Assembly (NCBI GenBank): GCA_021229015.1
Contig: CM037777.1
Coordinates: forward strand, 64,682,219-64,746,218
Direction of reading: 5' to 3'
DNA from: Solen grandis
Taxonomy: Eukaryota; Mollusca; Bivalvia; Adapedonta; Solenidae
Length of the DNA: 64,000 nt
Positions 1 to 13,600 of the stretch are shown in pieces. The notes beneath the pieces were generated by a model. That model searched no databases. It saw nothing but the letters and a program-made list of their open reading frames with translations, and was not told where the DNA came from. Every line of letters begins with the position of its first letter. The stretch's first letter is position 1. The translations under genes were made by a program, and so were the position numbers.

Positions 1-224
1 TAAACTAACTAAGTTAAAACACAATTAAAATGTTGGCAGTTGCATATAAAATATACAAAGTATACAGAATACCTAATTTACATTTGTCAAAAAACACAAT
101 TATATTACACAGATAACTATTTCATGTAAAATCCATGGGGTAAAATCTGTAAATACCCATTTCATGAATAAAGTTATCTACTGTGCAGTCATCTTTTGCT
201 AAAAATTCTTTGTGTTTATAACAG

Positions 225-3200
225 CAGAAGCAACAGACAGAGGTAATGGAGGAAACCAGTTGTGTGGATGCCGTCCAGGAGGAGGGGAATCCATACGAAT
301 TTCCTGTCACAAACCTGTATGAACTGGAGGGTCGGGTGTTCGCGGAACACTGGTCCATCCCGTATAAGAAGGAGGAGTCCCTTGGGAAATGTCTCATCGC
401 AGGAACACGATTAGCGGAAGCAGGTACTTGTAGGCTATAATCGTGTTTAAATATTTAATGATAACTGATCTGATAGTTGAAGTTTTCGTGTAGATAGAAG
501 AAAGATAATGTAAGTGGTTTCTTGAAACTATCCATTCAACCCCCGACACTACTACCAAACATTGAATCATTTGGGGAAACAATAAATAATGACATTGAAA
601 ATACAGTTTGATGATATGCAGAATGAAATTAATCAACAAAATTAATTGCAATCTTGTATACCATCGCAGGTGTCCGAGTGGTTTGAGTGTCCATCGCAGG
701 AGCAGGAGGTCATGGGTTCAATCCCTGGCCGTAACATACCAAAGTCATAAAAAAAAATGAATTGATATGGCTCCCATGCTTGGAACTCAGCATATAAGGG
801 TAGAGTCAGGACTGGTTGGCCCAGTGTCAGGATAATGTGACTGAGCGTGGTATCATGCTGCATGTCTACGGTGTGATACTGCAGTGTGGCAGTACTAGTA
901 GACATAGTCTCCAAAGGACTGAAATCCTGCTGGTGGGACATTAAACCCAACAAACAGTTTTGTATCTATGTCTTAAAATTAAATTAAAATCAGCTTATCC
1001 AGTCATTTTAGATTAATTAGCTCACCTGAGCAAAGCTCAGGGTGAGCTATTGTGATCCCGTGAGTGTCCGTCGTGCGGTGTGCGTCGTGCGGCGTCAACA
1101 ATTTAGTGTTTTACACTCTATCACCTTTATTTCTGAAGCAATCATCTTCAAACTTTAAGACAATGTTTATGACCATAATGTCTCGATTGAGTTCGATTAT
1201 GGCTGAGATCGGTCAATTAGGTCAGGAGTTATGCCCCTTTTAATATTAAATGCCAGATTTCACGTTGTTTACACTCTATCATCTTCATCTTTTGAGCAAT
1301 CATCTTCATCTTTTGAGCAATCATCTTCAAACTTTATGGCAATGCTTATGACCATAATGTCTCGATTGAGTTCGATTATGGCTGAGATCGGTCAATAGGT
1401 CAGGAGTTATGCCCCTTTTAATATTAAAAAAAAATGCCAGATTTCACGATGTTTACACTCTAGCATCTTCATTTTTTTAGCAATCATCTTAAAACTTTAT
1501 GACATTGTTAATAGCAATAATGTCTTAATTGAGTTCAATTGTGGCTTAGATGGGCCAATTAGGTCAGGATTTATGTCCCTTTTAATACAAAAAATGCAAG
1601 ATTTCACTTTGTTTACTCTCTACCAATTTCATTTTTTTAAACAAAATTTTTTTAACTTTAAGACAATGTTTATGCCCATAATATCGCAATCTGGTTCAAT
1701 TATAACTGATATTGATTAGTTAATTTAGGAGTTATGCCCTTTTCATCATAAAAAAAGCCAGATTTCACTTTGTTTACACTCTAGAGTGTAAACAAAGTGA
1801 AATCTGGCTAGATAGCATCTTTATTTCTTAAGCAATCATCTTTCTCAGGTGAGTGATCAAGGGCCATCTTGGCCCTCTTGTTTAAATTATGGTGATGAAA
1901 ATCATTTGATGACCATTTTTGTATGTTTTCAGGACTAATGGACAATGATGAGAACTGTATGAGATTCATTGAAAGGGTGATGACAGAATCATTTGTAAAG
2001 GTAATGGAATAAAGCAGTAATTGAAAAAGATATACCAGTATATATGTAATGCAAACAACCATAATGCCATATTCACTTTGATTGATAAATTAATATATTT
2101 GTGTCTTTTAATTGTGGTGCTTGCAAAGATATGCTACTTTGGTTCAGTGTTAGGAATAGAATAAAAGTTTTCATAAAGCATGTAGTGTCACAAATTTAAG
2201 ATTTCAGCATATTTAATGGCTGACAAGGAGTTTGTAAATCGGATATCTAGAAAAAAAATATTGAAGTCACTTTATGTAGCTTCACAGGAAATGCTCAGGA
2301 ACACTGAATCAGAAGTCCTGACCCAGTGTTGAGACCATGTGTTATTTTGGTCCCCTTATGTAGACCTCTATACTGTTGATCAGTCTTTCTTGGTAAAGAT
2401 AAGGCCCTTTCCTACATATCTACTTAAGAAAACCTGGGTTAGGTAACTGCTGACAAATTTTAAGGATGGATTTAAAAAAGCTGGAACTCTATGATGCACA
2501 TAGGAATTACTGTGAAATCATTAATTTTTGTAGGACACTAATTTTCGCTGATTCGTGGGAGGTTATATCCACGAATATTAATCCCCATGAAAACTTGTCT
2601 CTTATATAGACCGCATGTTTTCTAGAACATCCACAAATAAATGTACCCACGAAATTCCTCTAGGTACATAATCATTGAAATTTAATGTCAACGCAAATTA
2701 ATGATTTAACAGTAGTGATATCCAGGATTAAATTAAGTTTGCTAAAGGTGTGACAATTATGTCTTCTGCAGCTGATGACGTCCAGTGCAGTCCACAGATG
2801 GAACAGCGAGATCCAGGAAGGGATCAACAATATGTTGCAGCTGCTGATTGACCTTGTGGCCGCTCGCCTCACCCACCCCAACATACCCCTCGCCCTCCTC
2901 GACAACCTCACTCTGGTATGTATATAGACACACAGACACTATCGTTAACCGTTACAGTACAATATTGTTAATACTCTCACCCCACATAGTGAAGTGGGTG
3001 CAATATAGGAATTGTTAATGTCATATCCCATACTTCTCTCTCATTACATGAAGTTTGATAACTTGTTGATACTGCCTTCACACTTGGAATTTGATTTATC
3101 ATGAAAAGACCCATTAACAGACAAATACAGATGACTGTGTCAAGGATTTTGAAAGATTTATTTATTTATTTTCTGTGTCATAGTAGTATGTGGGGGTATT

Positions 3201-6200
3201 AATTACCTTCAGTGATAGTTTCAGTAATGTCGCAGTTGAAAATAGAATATAAGAACGGTGAATCTAAACATTTATCCTTTACATTATGAATATTCATATA
3301 TAAATTCATAAATTGATGAATATAATTTTACTGAACTTTAAAATGGTATATAAATCATTAGATTTTCTCTACTGTGCAGACTGTAGAATCTGAGCTACAA
3401 TATTGTATGAGCAAACAGAGCAGACCATGATCAGACTGTAGAATCTGAGTTACAATATTGTATGTGCAAACAGAGGAGACTCTGATTAGACAGCTTAATC
3501 TTGAACATGAATTCTGTGTGTTTAGACTAAGAAGTTATATAATCTTGTTTGTTTTCTTAGGCTTTCAACCCCGAGTCAGAGTTCCATTACAAGAACAAGA
3601 GTAGACGTGACCGCACAGCCTGGGAGGAGAAGTTTGAGGGTGGTGTTGTGTACTCTGTTGTCACTGGCAACTCGTATAATAAAGACCCATATGGTTGGCT
3701 GACAGGCCTCATTAACAGGGTAAGTGATGTAGTTTATCCCTCATCAATATGAATATTATCATGTGTAACATGTAGGTAATCATCCCCGGTGGGCAAGTGG
3801 TTACAGCATCTGCCTTGGGAGCTGGAGGTTGTGGTTTTGATTCCCTGGCTGTGACATACCAGGGTCGTAAAAAATGGTGCTGATATAGCTCCTTTGCTTT
3901 GCAGTCAGTATATAAGGTTAGTTCCAGGACAGGTTGGCCAATCTACAAATGACTGAAATACTGGTGGCAGGACGTTAAACCCAATAAACAAACTAGTAGG
4001 TTGTTCATGCTTTATACTGTTTGTTATAGCTTTGGATTGAAAGGATACATTTTTTTTAAATTTATTTTGACTGACAAAAAGTTTTCTTGAGGGTAACATG
4101 ATGTAATCTATGCTATTTAGTGATGTGTGATGAAAGACTAAGGTTGTGTTCTGGAAAGGTTTTTTTCATGCTCTTGGGGTTCTCCACCTGTAGTTAGCTT
4201 GACGTTCCTATACATCAGTAAATTCCAACAGATCAATGACAAATACAGTTGTGTGTTTGGCCAGCAGTGAAATACTGCTGTTTTAAAAATGAATAAGTGT
4301 AAACCCTATAAATGAAATTGCCATATGAAAAATATTATTGTTTCAGGTTTTATCTGAAAGTAAATTGCTCTCACTCAAAGATACAGTCAAAATTTCATAC
4401 GTAATTGTTTAAAGTTTGGCTCTTGTAGGAGCATTTGAAAATAACTTTTTCGGAATATAGTCTATATTTTTGCCCAGATTAACATGATTTTGATAAAAGT
4501 TTGTGAATAGAAGGAGAGACTGTTTAATGTTCACCTTGAGTAAAAAACATTGTGTAAAAAGAAAAAAAATTTTTTTATTAATTCATATACATGTACATTT
4601 ACAGTTTGCTCTTAAGGGAGGTTTTGAAAGCATCCGGAAGACCCTGGAAGATGACGAGCACGATGCTCCAGTAAGTTCCACGGTAATTATCTCTGAGAAT
4701 AGTACAGTGCACCCTCCCCGGTGGCTGAGTGTTTAAAGTGTCTGTCAGGAGGTTGTGAGTTCTATCCCCTGCCGTGACACATCAATGTTGTAAAAAAAAT
4801 GGTACTGGTATAGCTCCCTTGCATTGTGCTCAGCATATAAGGGTAGTTCCAGGACTGGTTGGCTCGGTGTCAGGATAATGTGACCAGGTGTGGTATCATG
4901 CCACATGTCTACGGCATGATAATTAAGTGTGGCAGCATCTGTCTCAAGTAGACAAAGTCTCCAAATGACCGGAATATTGTTGGTGGGACTTCATACCCAG
5001 CAAACAAATAGTACTGTGCAGTAGTGTACATTGGTCTGAAGCAATTTGCATGAATGCACCTTTTCAGTTTTTAGCAGTATAAATCTCAGATCTGTCTTAT
5101 TCATTGATGGCTAGGTAAATTGCTCACAAACTGTATCTCAAAACAAAGCCATGTTCTTTTGTGTAAACCAGATCAACCATTGACTCTAGGAATCCCAATG
5201 TATCTATTAAGTAGCTTTTTAGTCAATTTGAATACCTACATCTGTTAACACTAGAAAGGTTCATTGACACTAAGATTTATGTTAGTTATTTTATTCGCTT
5301 ATTTGTAGATTGGAAAGGAGTTATCTGATTATAAGTGACTTGAATCATTAAATTGTGAAGTAATTTTTCTCTGCTTAAGATATGAGTAAGTAGAAAATCA
5401 ATTTTAAAATAACAGTGCTATTGATTTGGACACTTGATTTGTAGGATACTGATTTGTAACTGGTGTGCATTTGGAAGAGTTTGTATTTTGCCTTTATTAT
5501 GATATAAGAAGTTTTTACATGTGTCAGATTTACAATTTTTGTATTTACCCTTGAAATATATATATTCTTTGATATTCTTTTCGAGTTGTGAGTGTGGCTC
5601 AATTTTTTCCCCTTTTTTCAGAAGAGAAAAAAAAACTAATTCTTGTATATAATTCATGCATGTTGCACCCATTATGTTGTTTGTTATATGAACTAGAACA
5701 AAGCACTGTGGGAGGTTACGGGTCAAGGGGGTTTGGATCACCTTCAGGGGTTGTTTACAAAATTGTAAACTTTTGAGCTTGTGTTTCAGTCCATTGCTGC
5801 CTTGCTGAGACCACTGGGAATGTGTGCGGAATACTTGAATGTGGAAGTGATCAGGACCCTCCTGGCCAACGGCATGGAGAAGTCCATCAAATATGTACAG
5901 AATTTAGAGGAGAAGGACTTTAAAGAAAAGGTAAACTTTCCCTGATCAATAAATATGATGGATTTCCAGAGGGAAATAACAACTGAATTCACTCTTTTTC
6001 AATATTTTAGCAAAAATATACCTTTCTCAAGAAAATACATCAACTTTTGAGCAACTACATGATTGAGTGTGTACATTTACATATTGTTATTCCTTTTAAA
6101 AATATGCCTTTTGCAAGAAAAAAACATGATTTTTTAGCAACTTGATTCAATGTATTGAATAACAATATGGTGACTGTACAAATATCCATCATGTAGTAGC

Positions 6201-7694
6201 TCAAAATTCATGATTTTTTGCTTACCTGAGCACTATTGCTCAAGGTGAGATTTTGTGATCATCCTGTGTCTGGCGTCCGTCGTCATGTGTCATCCGTCAT
6301 CAACAATTTGCTTTAAACGAAATCTCCACTAAAACCATTGGACAGAATTTGATTAAACTTGGCAGGGATGATCCTTGGTTGAACCTTCACAAAAGTTGCT
6401 AAAATAAACTTGATCCATGTAGAACTCTGGTTGCCATGGCAACGGAAAGAAAAAAAAGAAAAAACTTTAAAAATCATCTCCTTCAAAACTACTGGCCAGA
6501 TTTCAAAATGTTTTAGTACAGATGTTCCTTGGATAACTTTATACTCAGGTGAGCGATCCAGGGCCTCTATGACCCTCTTGTTATTTTTGAGAACACAAAG
6601 TCTGGTCTCAGGAGTCACAAGCCTGAATACAGCTTGGAGCAACTATTTCCAAAAGGCATTTTGAAAATTTCAAGCTTAAGTTTCTCATGATTGAAATTCC
6701 TCAGGTTGTGACATGTTGAAACATTTACAATAGTACCACAATGGGAACAATGATCAAATGGTTTAAATAAGGAGGAAATCTGATTATTAGTTGAAAGAAG
6801 AAATATAGATAAAGACTTATCTATTTTACACTGATTGGGAAACAAGTTCTTGTAACTTATGCTTATCCCACTCTATGGTTCCTGGGTTGGGCTAGTACTT
6901 AGCACCTGGGAAGGTCATGAAAAGACCGTGCCCCCAACAGGGTTCAAACCCACAACCTTCGGATTTACAGTCGGGTATGTTACCACTGGACCACAGCACC
7001 CTTGAGATTTGTGAAATGAACCTGAAAAAATAATGATCTGAATCTTTAGGTGGTCTTAATAGTGATTAATATGGTTTCTTATGATTTTTTGCCACAATTT
7101 CTAAAACAATTTTATATACAGAGGTATATCTATGTTTATACAGAAGGTGGGCAGTGTGGCAGACCTACTAGCCTCTATGAAGCTACTTTGTATGCATATA
7201 TGGCCTTCTGACACTGAGGCACTCGACGATCTCCGATTGGACATAGCTCTCAGGATGTTGAAGTCTCCACATTTCAATGCCAAAATGAATTCTCTGAAAG
7301 AGGTTCGTGTGCTTTATAGCTTTTTTTCTGTTACAAAAATGATATCTTATTAAAAAAAATTCATGAATTTAAATGAAAGAGTGAGATATATTTGTGTATT
7401 TTGTTAAAGTATATTTGTGAGAATCGAAGTTGATCATACACCTGTAGTGATCACAGTGGCATCTGTGAAATAAAATTCCATCTTTTATTAAAATCAACTC
7501 AGATATACTTTAATGAATGTAGTGATTTGATATTTACGCATTACTGTTATTAAGTAATGTTTATTGTTTTAAGGTCACAAAATTAATTGATGATGCAACC
7601 GCAACAAAAACACCAAATAAGAAAACTGCAATATCAGTGGAGAAGATAGAGGAGTGGCTGGTAGAAAACAAGGTCCTGTCAATAGCCCTGGAAG
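225..7694 (+). CDS. USP24: USP24 exons 1-8 of the window, with intron contents
   Basis: Exons: 225-423, 1933-2000, 2772-2915, 3561-3719, 4605-4670, 5790-5930, 7144-7302, 7574-7694. Each has AG before and GT after, and phases match at every junction. The first exon could begin at 225 or 228 (two successive AGs); 225 keeps the frame open. The donor after exon 7 (GTTCGT) is weak. Introns hold: a SINE-1 (661-957) and HLE-A element (1019-1880); a mariner-type MITE (2508-2714); a MITE-Q fragment (about 3265-3500); a deleted SINE-1 (3781-3994) and a full SINE-1 (4712-5006); HLE-A (6220-6580) and a tRNA-like element on the minus strand (6862-7005). I see nothing recognisable in 5021-5789 or 7303-7573. 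Confidence 0.9.
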
Positions 7695-10600
7695 GTAAGC
7701 TTTATCAGAAACATATCTTTATTAGTCCCCTAACGGTGTCCGGTAATCTGGATCCTGTGATAACTTAAAAACCATTTAAGATAATTTTATGAAAATTGGT
7801 ATATGAATAGATTGCAGTATGGAGATTCTGCACGTCACTTTGTTGTATTTTTTCTCGGGCGAAAATTCTGGTTGCTATGGTAATGGAAAATTTATGCATC
7901 TCACCGGTAGGGGACTCATGTGTTGCGTGCAACACCAGTTACTTGTTATTCAAACATTCATATGGATAAAGTGAAATATTGAATTAATCATTAAAACTAA
8001 ACAGTCAGAAAATCAGTACAGTAACAGAATAGGATGTATCTGTGTTTGAGTACAAGACCAATTTAAGATGCTGAGGTTTACAGATATTAAAGTGCCTCTA
8101 GCTGTTTTAGATTGGATTTAAAGTTGTTAATAAAGTATGACATCTATTTTTCTCCTATCTATCTTATAAAATGGGAGAAAATTCTAATTAGGTGCAGATG
8201 TGTTATAAAACAATTAACAGGTGTTGAGGTTTATAGGAGTCACATATTGTCATGTCCCATCAAGTTATGTCCTGTTACATCTTGTCCAATACTCACATGA
8301 CATGAAGACAAGATGGGATGCAGGGCATGATAGTTTTAGTATTACTTATAAGAAAAGATTTGATGAATTGTACTATGAAATCATTAATTTTTGTGGGACA
8401 CTAAATTTCATCGATTTCATGGAGGGGTTTATGCAGGAATATTAATCACCATGAAAACTTGTCTCTTATAATTTTAAAGACCTTATGTTTTCTAAAACAT
8501 AGATCCACAAATAAATGTACCCACGAAATTCCCCCAGGTACATAATCAACTAAATTTAATGTCAATGAAAATTAATGATTTTACAGTAATGAAAGAATGA
8601 CTTTTAAGTATATAAGATATATAAAGGTGTTTATATTTTGTTTCTTCTAGTCGTGATAAGGTTATAAACGTTTGTATGAAATTGTGTCATTCAATATGAA
8701 TTTATGTTTGTCAAAATATACTAAATGTACAGTAAAACCTCATATAAAGAAAAGACCAACTCACTATTTTCAGGTTCCCTTTTCCCCATTGAAACTTGAT
8801 TATCAGACCACCTCATTATTAAGACCAACAGCAGTCCCAAGGGTGGTCTTATTATTGAGATTTTACTGTAATGTGAAAATAAAAGAGGAGAATAAAAAAA
8901 GATGTTTGTAAGGTTCATGGTTTGAGGTGTGGAAAATTGACATACACTGTATCAATGATGTGCTCTGTACTATCAGTAATGTTGTAGAATCCTTGACCAA
9001 CTGGCTACTGATATTCTTCAGGCAATATAGACCAGGCTCAGTACTGTGATAAGATCAAGGGGATTGTTGACTTCCTGGGAACCGACCTCACTTCCGATGA
9101 ACTGACCATGATCTGGAAGATGCAGGTATGTTGAGAATAAGATAACAACAGGAGTGCTTCTCATTCATATTGAATATTCCCCATTGTAGTCCCAAAGGTT
9201 GTTTGTTCAAACCCCCCTTCTTCTTCTTTAATTGTAATGGCTAGCAAGGATTACCCATGTGTGGGTCCTGTTTTTTGCTGAAGAGACAGCATCGGAAGAG
9301 ATAGTGGTTGGATACAAGGGAGTCCGGGTGCAATACCTTAGCTTATTTTGGGAATAGACCCCTTGAATCTTTTATGTGCCTGGTGTATAGCACTGATTGA
9401 CTGGAGACAAGTTCCTGGGTACTCCGAGTTCCTATAGCCAGCCTTTTGAGGCAAGAATCCTTCCCGGCACAAAGCTCTGATCTAGCATAAGAATGGTCAT
9501 GAAAGATTAATTAAGATATAATAACATTGCCGCTTTAATGTACATGAAATAAATAAAAAAAAAAAACAAACTTATTCTCAAAGTTTTAAGTGTTAATTCA
9601 GGATTTTCATTGAAATGCTTATTAAGTTTCAAGTTTTTGTTTCTATCCTCACAACAGTGGTGGGGATATTGAGAAATTGTTCTGTCCAGTCCATTGGCTG
9701 GTTCCATCAATCAGTCTAAGGATAATTGCATTTTTTTCTCCAGTCTAGATGGATGTATTTATCACCTTCAGTGATAGCTTTAGATTTGACTGCCAAATTA
9801 GTCACTAGGAATTGGTTTTACTGTGGTCGAAATTATGAGTCACAAAAAACTGGCCTTTCAGACTCATGTTCTTAGAACTTCTATGGGTCACGTCTCATTT
9901 CATTCTGCTTTCACATTACATGAATATGAGATGGGATACAGTAATATTTATCACTTTTAGTAATACTGTAATAGTCCTAATTTCGACCCCTGATTTTAAA
10001 GTTCTCTTGATTATACTGTAACTGTTGAAGTAAAGACCAATGTTTCTGTCAACAGATTTCACAGACCAACAATGTGATTGACAATATTCACTCCATCATT
10101 GCTGCGGCAGCTGTCAAGTTTGACCCTAATCAGCTGGAACACCTTGTGCTCCTGATACAGAAGGTAGGCAGTTTTTACATACATACTTAATTAAGCAGTG
10201 GAATATATTGAATATATTGTGATATTTACAAGGAATGTTATTTCCTGGCTCTGAAAGTCTTATAAAACAATGTAACATGGTACCAAAGTGAGGCAAATTG
10301 TTACATGGTTTTGTGTTGTACACCTTGTTGTCCGAACAATAATGCATGTATGCTCAAACTTAAACTTTTGTTGTTGCATCTTACAATTCCTATTAAGCAT
10401 AACAATATCATATTGTATGTAATGTCAACATTTTTAGCTCATCTATTTCAAAGAAAAAGTCAAGCTATTATGATTGCTGGGTTGTTGTCATGCAAAAACT
10501 TAAATGTTGCCCTTTACTCAAACACTTTCAACAGATGTGCGTTGGCATTCACACACAGTGCTCTTGTAAGATAATTATGTCAACTTCATATATTTATACA

Positions 10601-13600
10601 TGTGCAAAGGTACATCTGATTTATCTTATAGAAATGGCAAGAGGAAAATGATAAAACCAGGGAGAAACTGCTCAGCTTGATTGGCAAAATTGGACGTGAT
10701 GCCAGAAATCCTAAAACAACAAACCAGGTGGGTTCCTAAGGTTGTAGAAATGCACAGGTTATTTGTAAAATTCAGACTTGCTTAAAACTAGTTTTAATCA
10801 TGTATATTGTTGTATATTTTAGTACACAAAAAAGATAGGGGTTCATACTTGAACAGCTGAAACCTTGCAGATTTCACTGTCAGAATGAAAATGAATCTGT
10901 ACAGTTGTAAATTGTATATCCACATGCCTCCTAGTCACTTGGTATCTAATGGGTTCTAACTTGTCCTGGTTGGCGTGTGGTTGGTATTGCACCCTTGCTT
11001 GGCACTCAGCATATAACGAAAGTTCCAGAACTGGCTGGCCTGGTGTCAGGATAATGTGACTGGGTGTGGTTTTATGCCACATGTCTACGGTGTGATAACG
11101 CAGTGTGGCAGCACTATACCTGTCTCAAGTAGACATAGTCTCCAGATGACTGCAATTCTGTTGGTGGAAAGTTAAAGCCAATGCACTAATGGGTTCTATG
11201 TCAATACAGATCCTACAGTTACTATGGGACCTCTCCCACCTGCCAGCCCTCTCTACTCACCTGATTGAACTGGCTCTGGAGGAACACCTGGCCATACTTA
11301 ATGACTCGTACACGGTCAAGGACCAGGTGAAACGTAACTACGTCTCCAAATGTGTCGACGATATCAAAAAGGTAAAGATGAAAGTTTAATCTTCCATGTT
11401 ATTCTGTATGGAATGTTTATATAAGGAAATCCTTGAGGATCAAAGTTTAGTTATTACATTTTGGTTTGAATAAAGTTTTGTAGAAGTGTAGGCTCTGTGT
11501 CTGAAGGTTATGCATGGTTTGCACAGTTCTTGAAAAACCCTTGAATTTAATGTCTGTCTTGAAAAACCCTTGAATTTAATGTCTGTCTTGAAAAACCCTT
11601 GAATTTGATGTCTTTTGGAAAAAACCTAAAAAATAACCGAAAAGTCTTGGAAAACCCTTGCATTTGAAATTACAATATTGGTCATAAAAGTGTTTATCAA
11701 GCAGTCAAAAATAGAGGTTGATCCTTTTCATGCCCTAAAATTTAAAGCATAAGTTGCAAAGAAAACTTGAAAAACCCTCAAAATTGGCTTCTGAAAATTT
11801 GTATGAATTGAAAAACCATCAAAATTGGCTTCAGAAAATTTGTATGAATTGAAAAACCCTAAAAATTTGTATGAATCATGTTATGGGTCCAATCCTAATA
11901 TTGACTGGAAACATTAATAGCTTTTAAGGAGGGTAGTGCTTGCTCAACCCATGGTCTTTAAAAGGACTATTATAGTTGTAGAGTAAATAGTATATTTGAA
12001 CTGAATTTATTTATTTCCTATAAAAATTCAAGGAATAAATTGAAATGACTGAAAATGTGTAAAGGGATGACCTAACTTTAACAGATAAGTTATTTAGTCC
12101 CTGTATTGTGTGTGTAATCAAGTGTTTTTTGCCACAGGGTGTGTGTGTTTTGCCAGCCCTGAAGCAGCTTCATCAACTCAGTAAGAACATCCTCAAACAC
12201 AGCTTCAACAAGACAGACAAGGTAGGTCACATGTCACCTGATACTAAAAAAATACATTTTGAATAAACTCTTTTCTTGATGATTACATCCGTGTGGTTCA
12301 AACCTACATTTACAATTTCTCGGAAGAAAATTGCTCACTTTTGACTCCTGGTATCAATACTTTAATTATCTTGTGTGTTGTTTTATGCTACTTCTTGATT
12401 TAAGATCTTATCACTTGTGTCAATATTTGTTTCCTTTGTTTGAAGTATCAGTACTATTATCATCTCTGAATACATCTCTTAATGGTGAAATCTCTATGTT
12501 GTTGGGATGTTATGTCCAAGCTTTTATCTTATGATTTTGGATAAGATACTGAAATATATCAGTGAGATATAATTCATATCTAACTGTTGAAACACGATCT
12601 GTACATTGAAATATATAGCAAAGTAGAACGTGAAATGGGTAAATATTTCCATGACATCATGGTTGCATCAAATAATTTGACGTGATTTGGCGCCATTTTT
12701 GGTAATGTCTAACTAGTTTCATGCAAAAACTATACAAAACAACATAAGATAAAAAGAAATCCTCTTTATATTGATTTTAATAATGCTACATGAATGAACA
12801 ACTTCAGATTTGTCATTGTATTTTATATAAATTACAAAGTTCTCAGATTTTTAGGGTGAATTGAGTTCTGAACCCTAACCCTGGAAAAACACTAAAATTC
12901 CATTCTCATAATTGAACTTAAATCCAATTTAGTATATTGGCCAAACAAGGATTTTGAGTATGTTAATACCTGTATGTGAAATGTTGCAGAGTATCCTTTA
13001 CGACCTGAACAAGAACTTTGACATCATCAAGTTGATCACCCAGTCCCTTGTCAAGTGCCACAAACAGGCTGTCACTGCCAATGGAGACACCCAGCTGGAT
13101 GAAAATACCCTGGTTGACGGAAAATATCCACACTCTGAGGTAAGGAGGAAGGTCTCATGGATGCAATTTTAACTAGAAACAGTGAATTTTCCAGAGAAAG
13201 GCTAATTTATCTAGCATCTCTTTTCCAGAGAGATTACATGCTATGCAAAACATCATAGATATAAAAGGTTGTACCTGAGTTTCTACATGTAGTTTGGCTT
13301 TCTCGTACTTGAATGGCCATCCTCAGTGCCAACCAAAGAATTTTTACATGCAGGATGGCTGTCTGTCAAATAATGGTGGAATAAATTGTTTAAATTTTTA
13401 GCTGTTTCTAGGTAGTGTAAAAGTATATACAGTGGAACTGGCTTTAGCAGCAAGTAAAGGTGAAATGTTTCACTCAGCCCCTCACCGCGTGGGTTCGAAT
13501 CCCGGCAGGGTCTTTCGGATTTTCATGTGAGGAAGCCTTCCAGCTGGCTTGCGGTAGGTCGGTGTTTTACCCGGATGCCTCCGTGCATTCAGGGTCTTCC

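Noticed and set aside
6934..7003. tRNA-Tyr gene on the minus strand
   Set aside because: Anticodon loop and B-box are present, but the acceptor stem does not pair and a SINE-like body follows.
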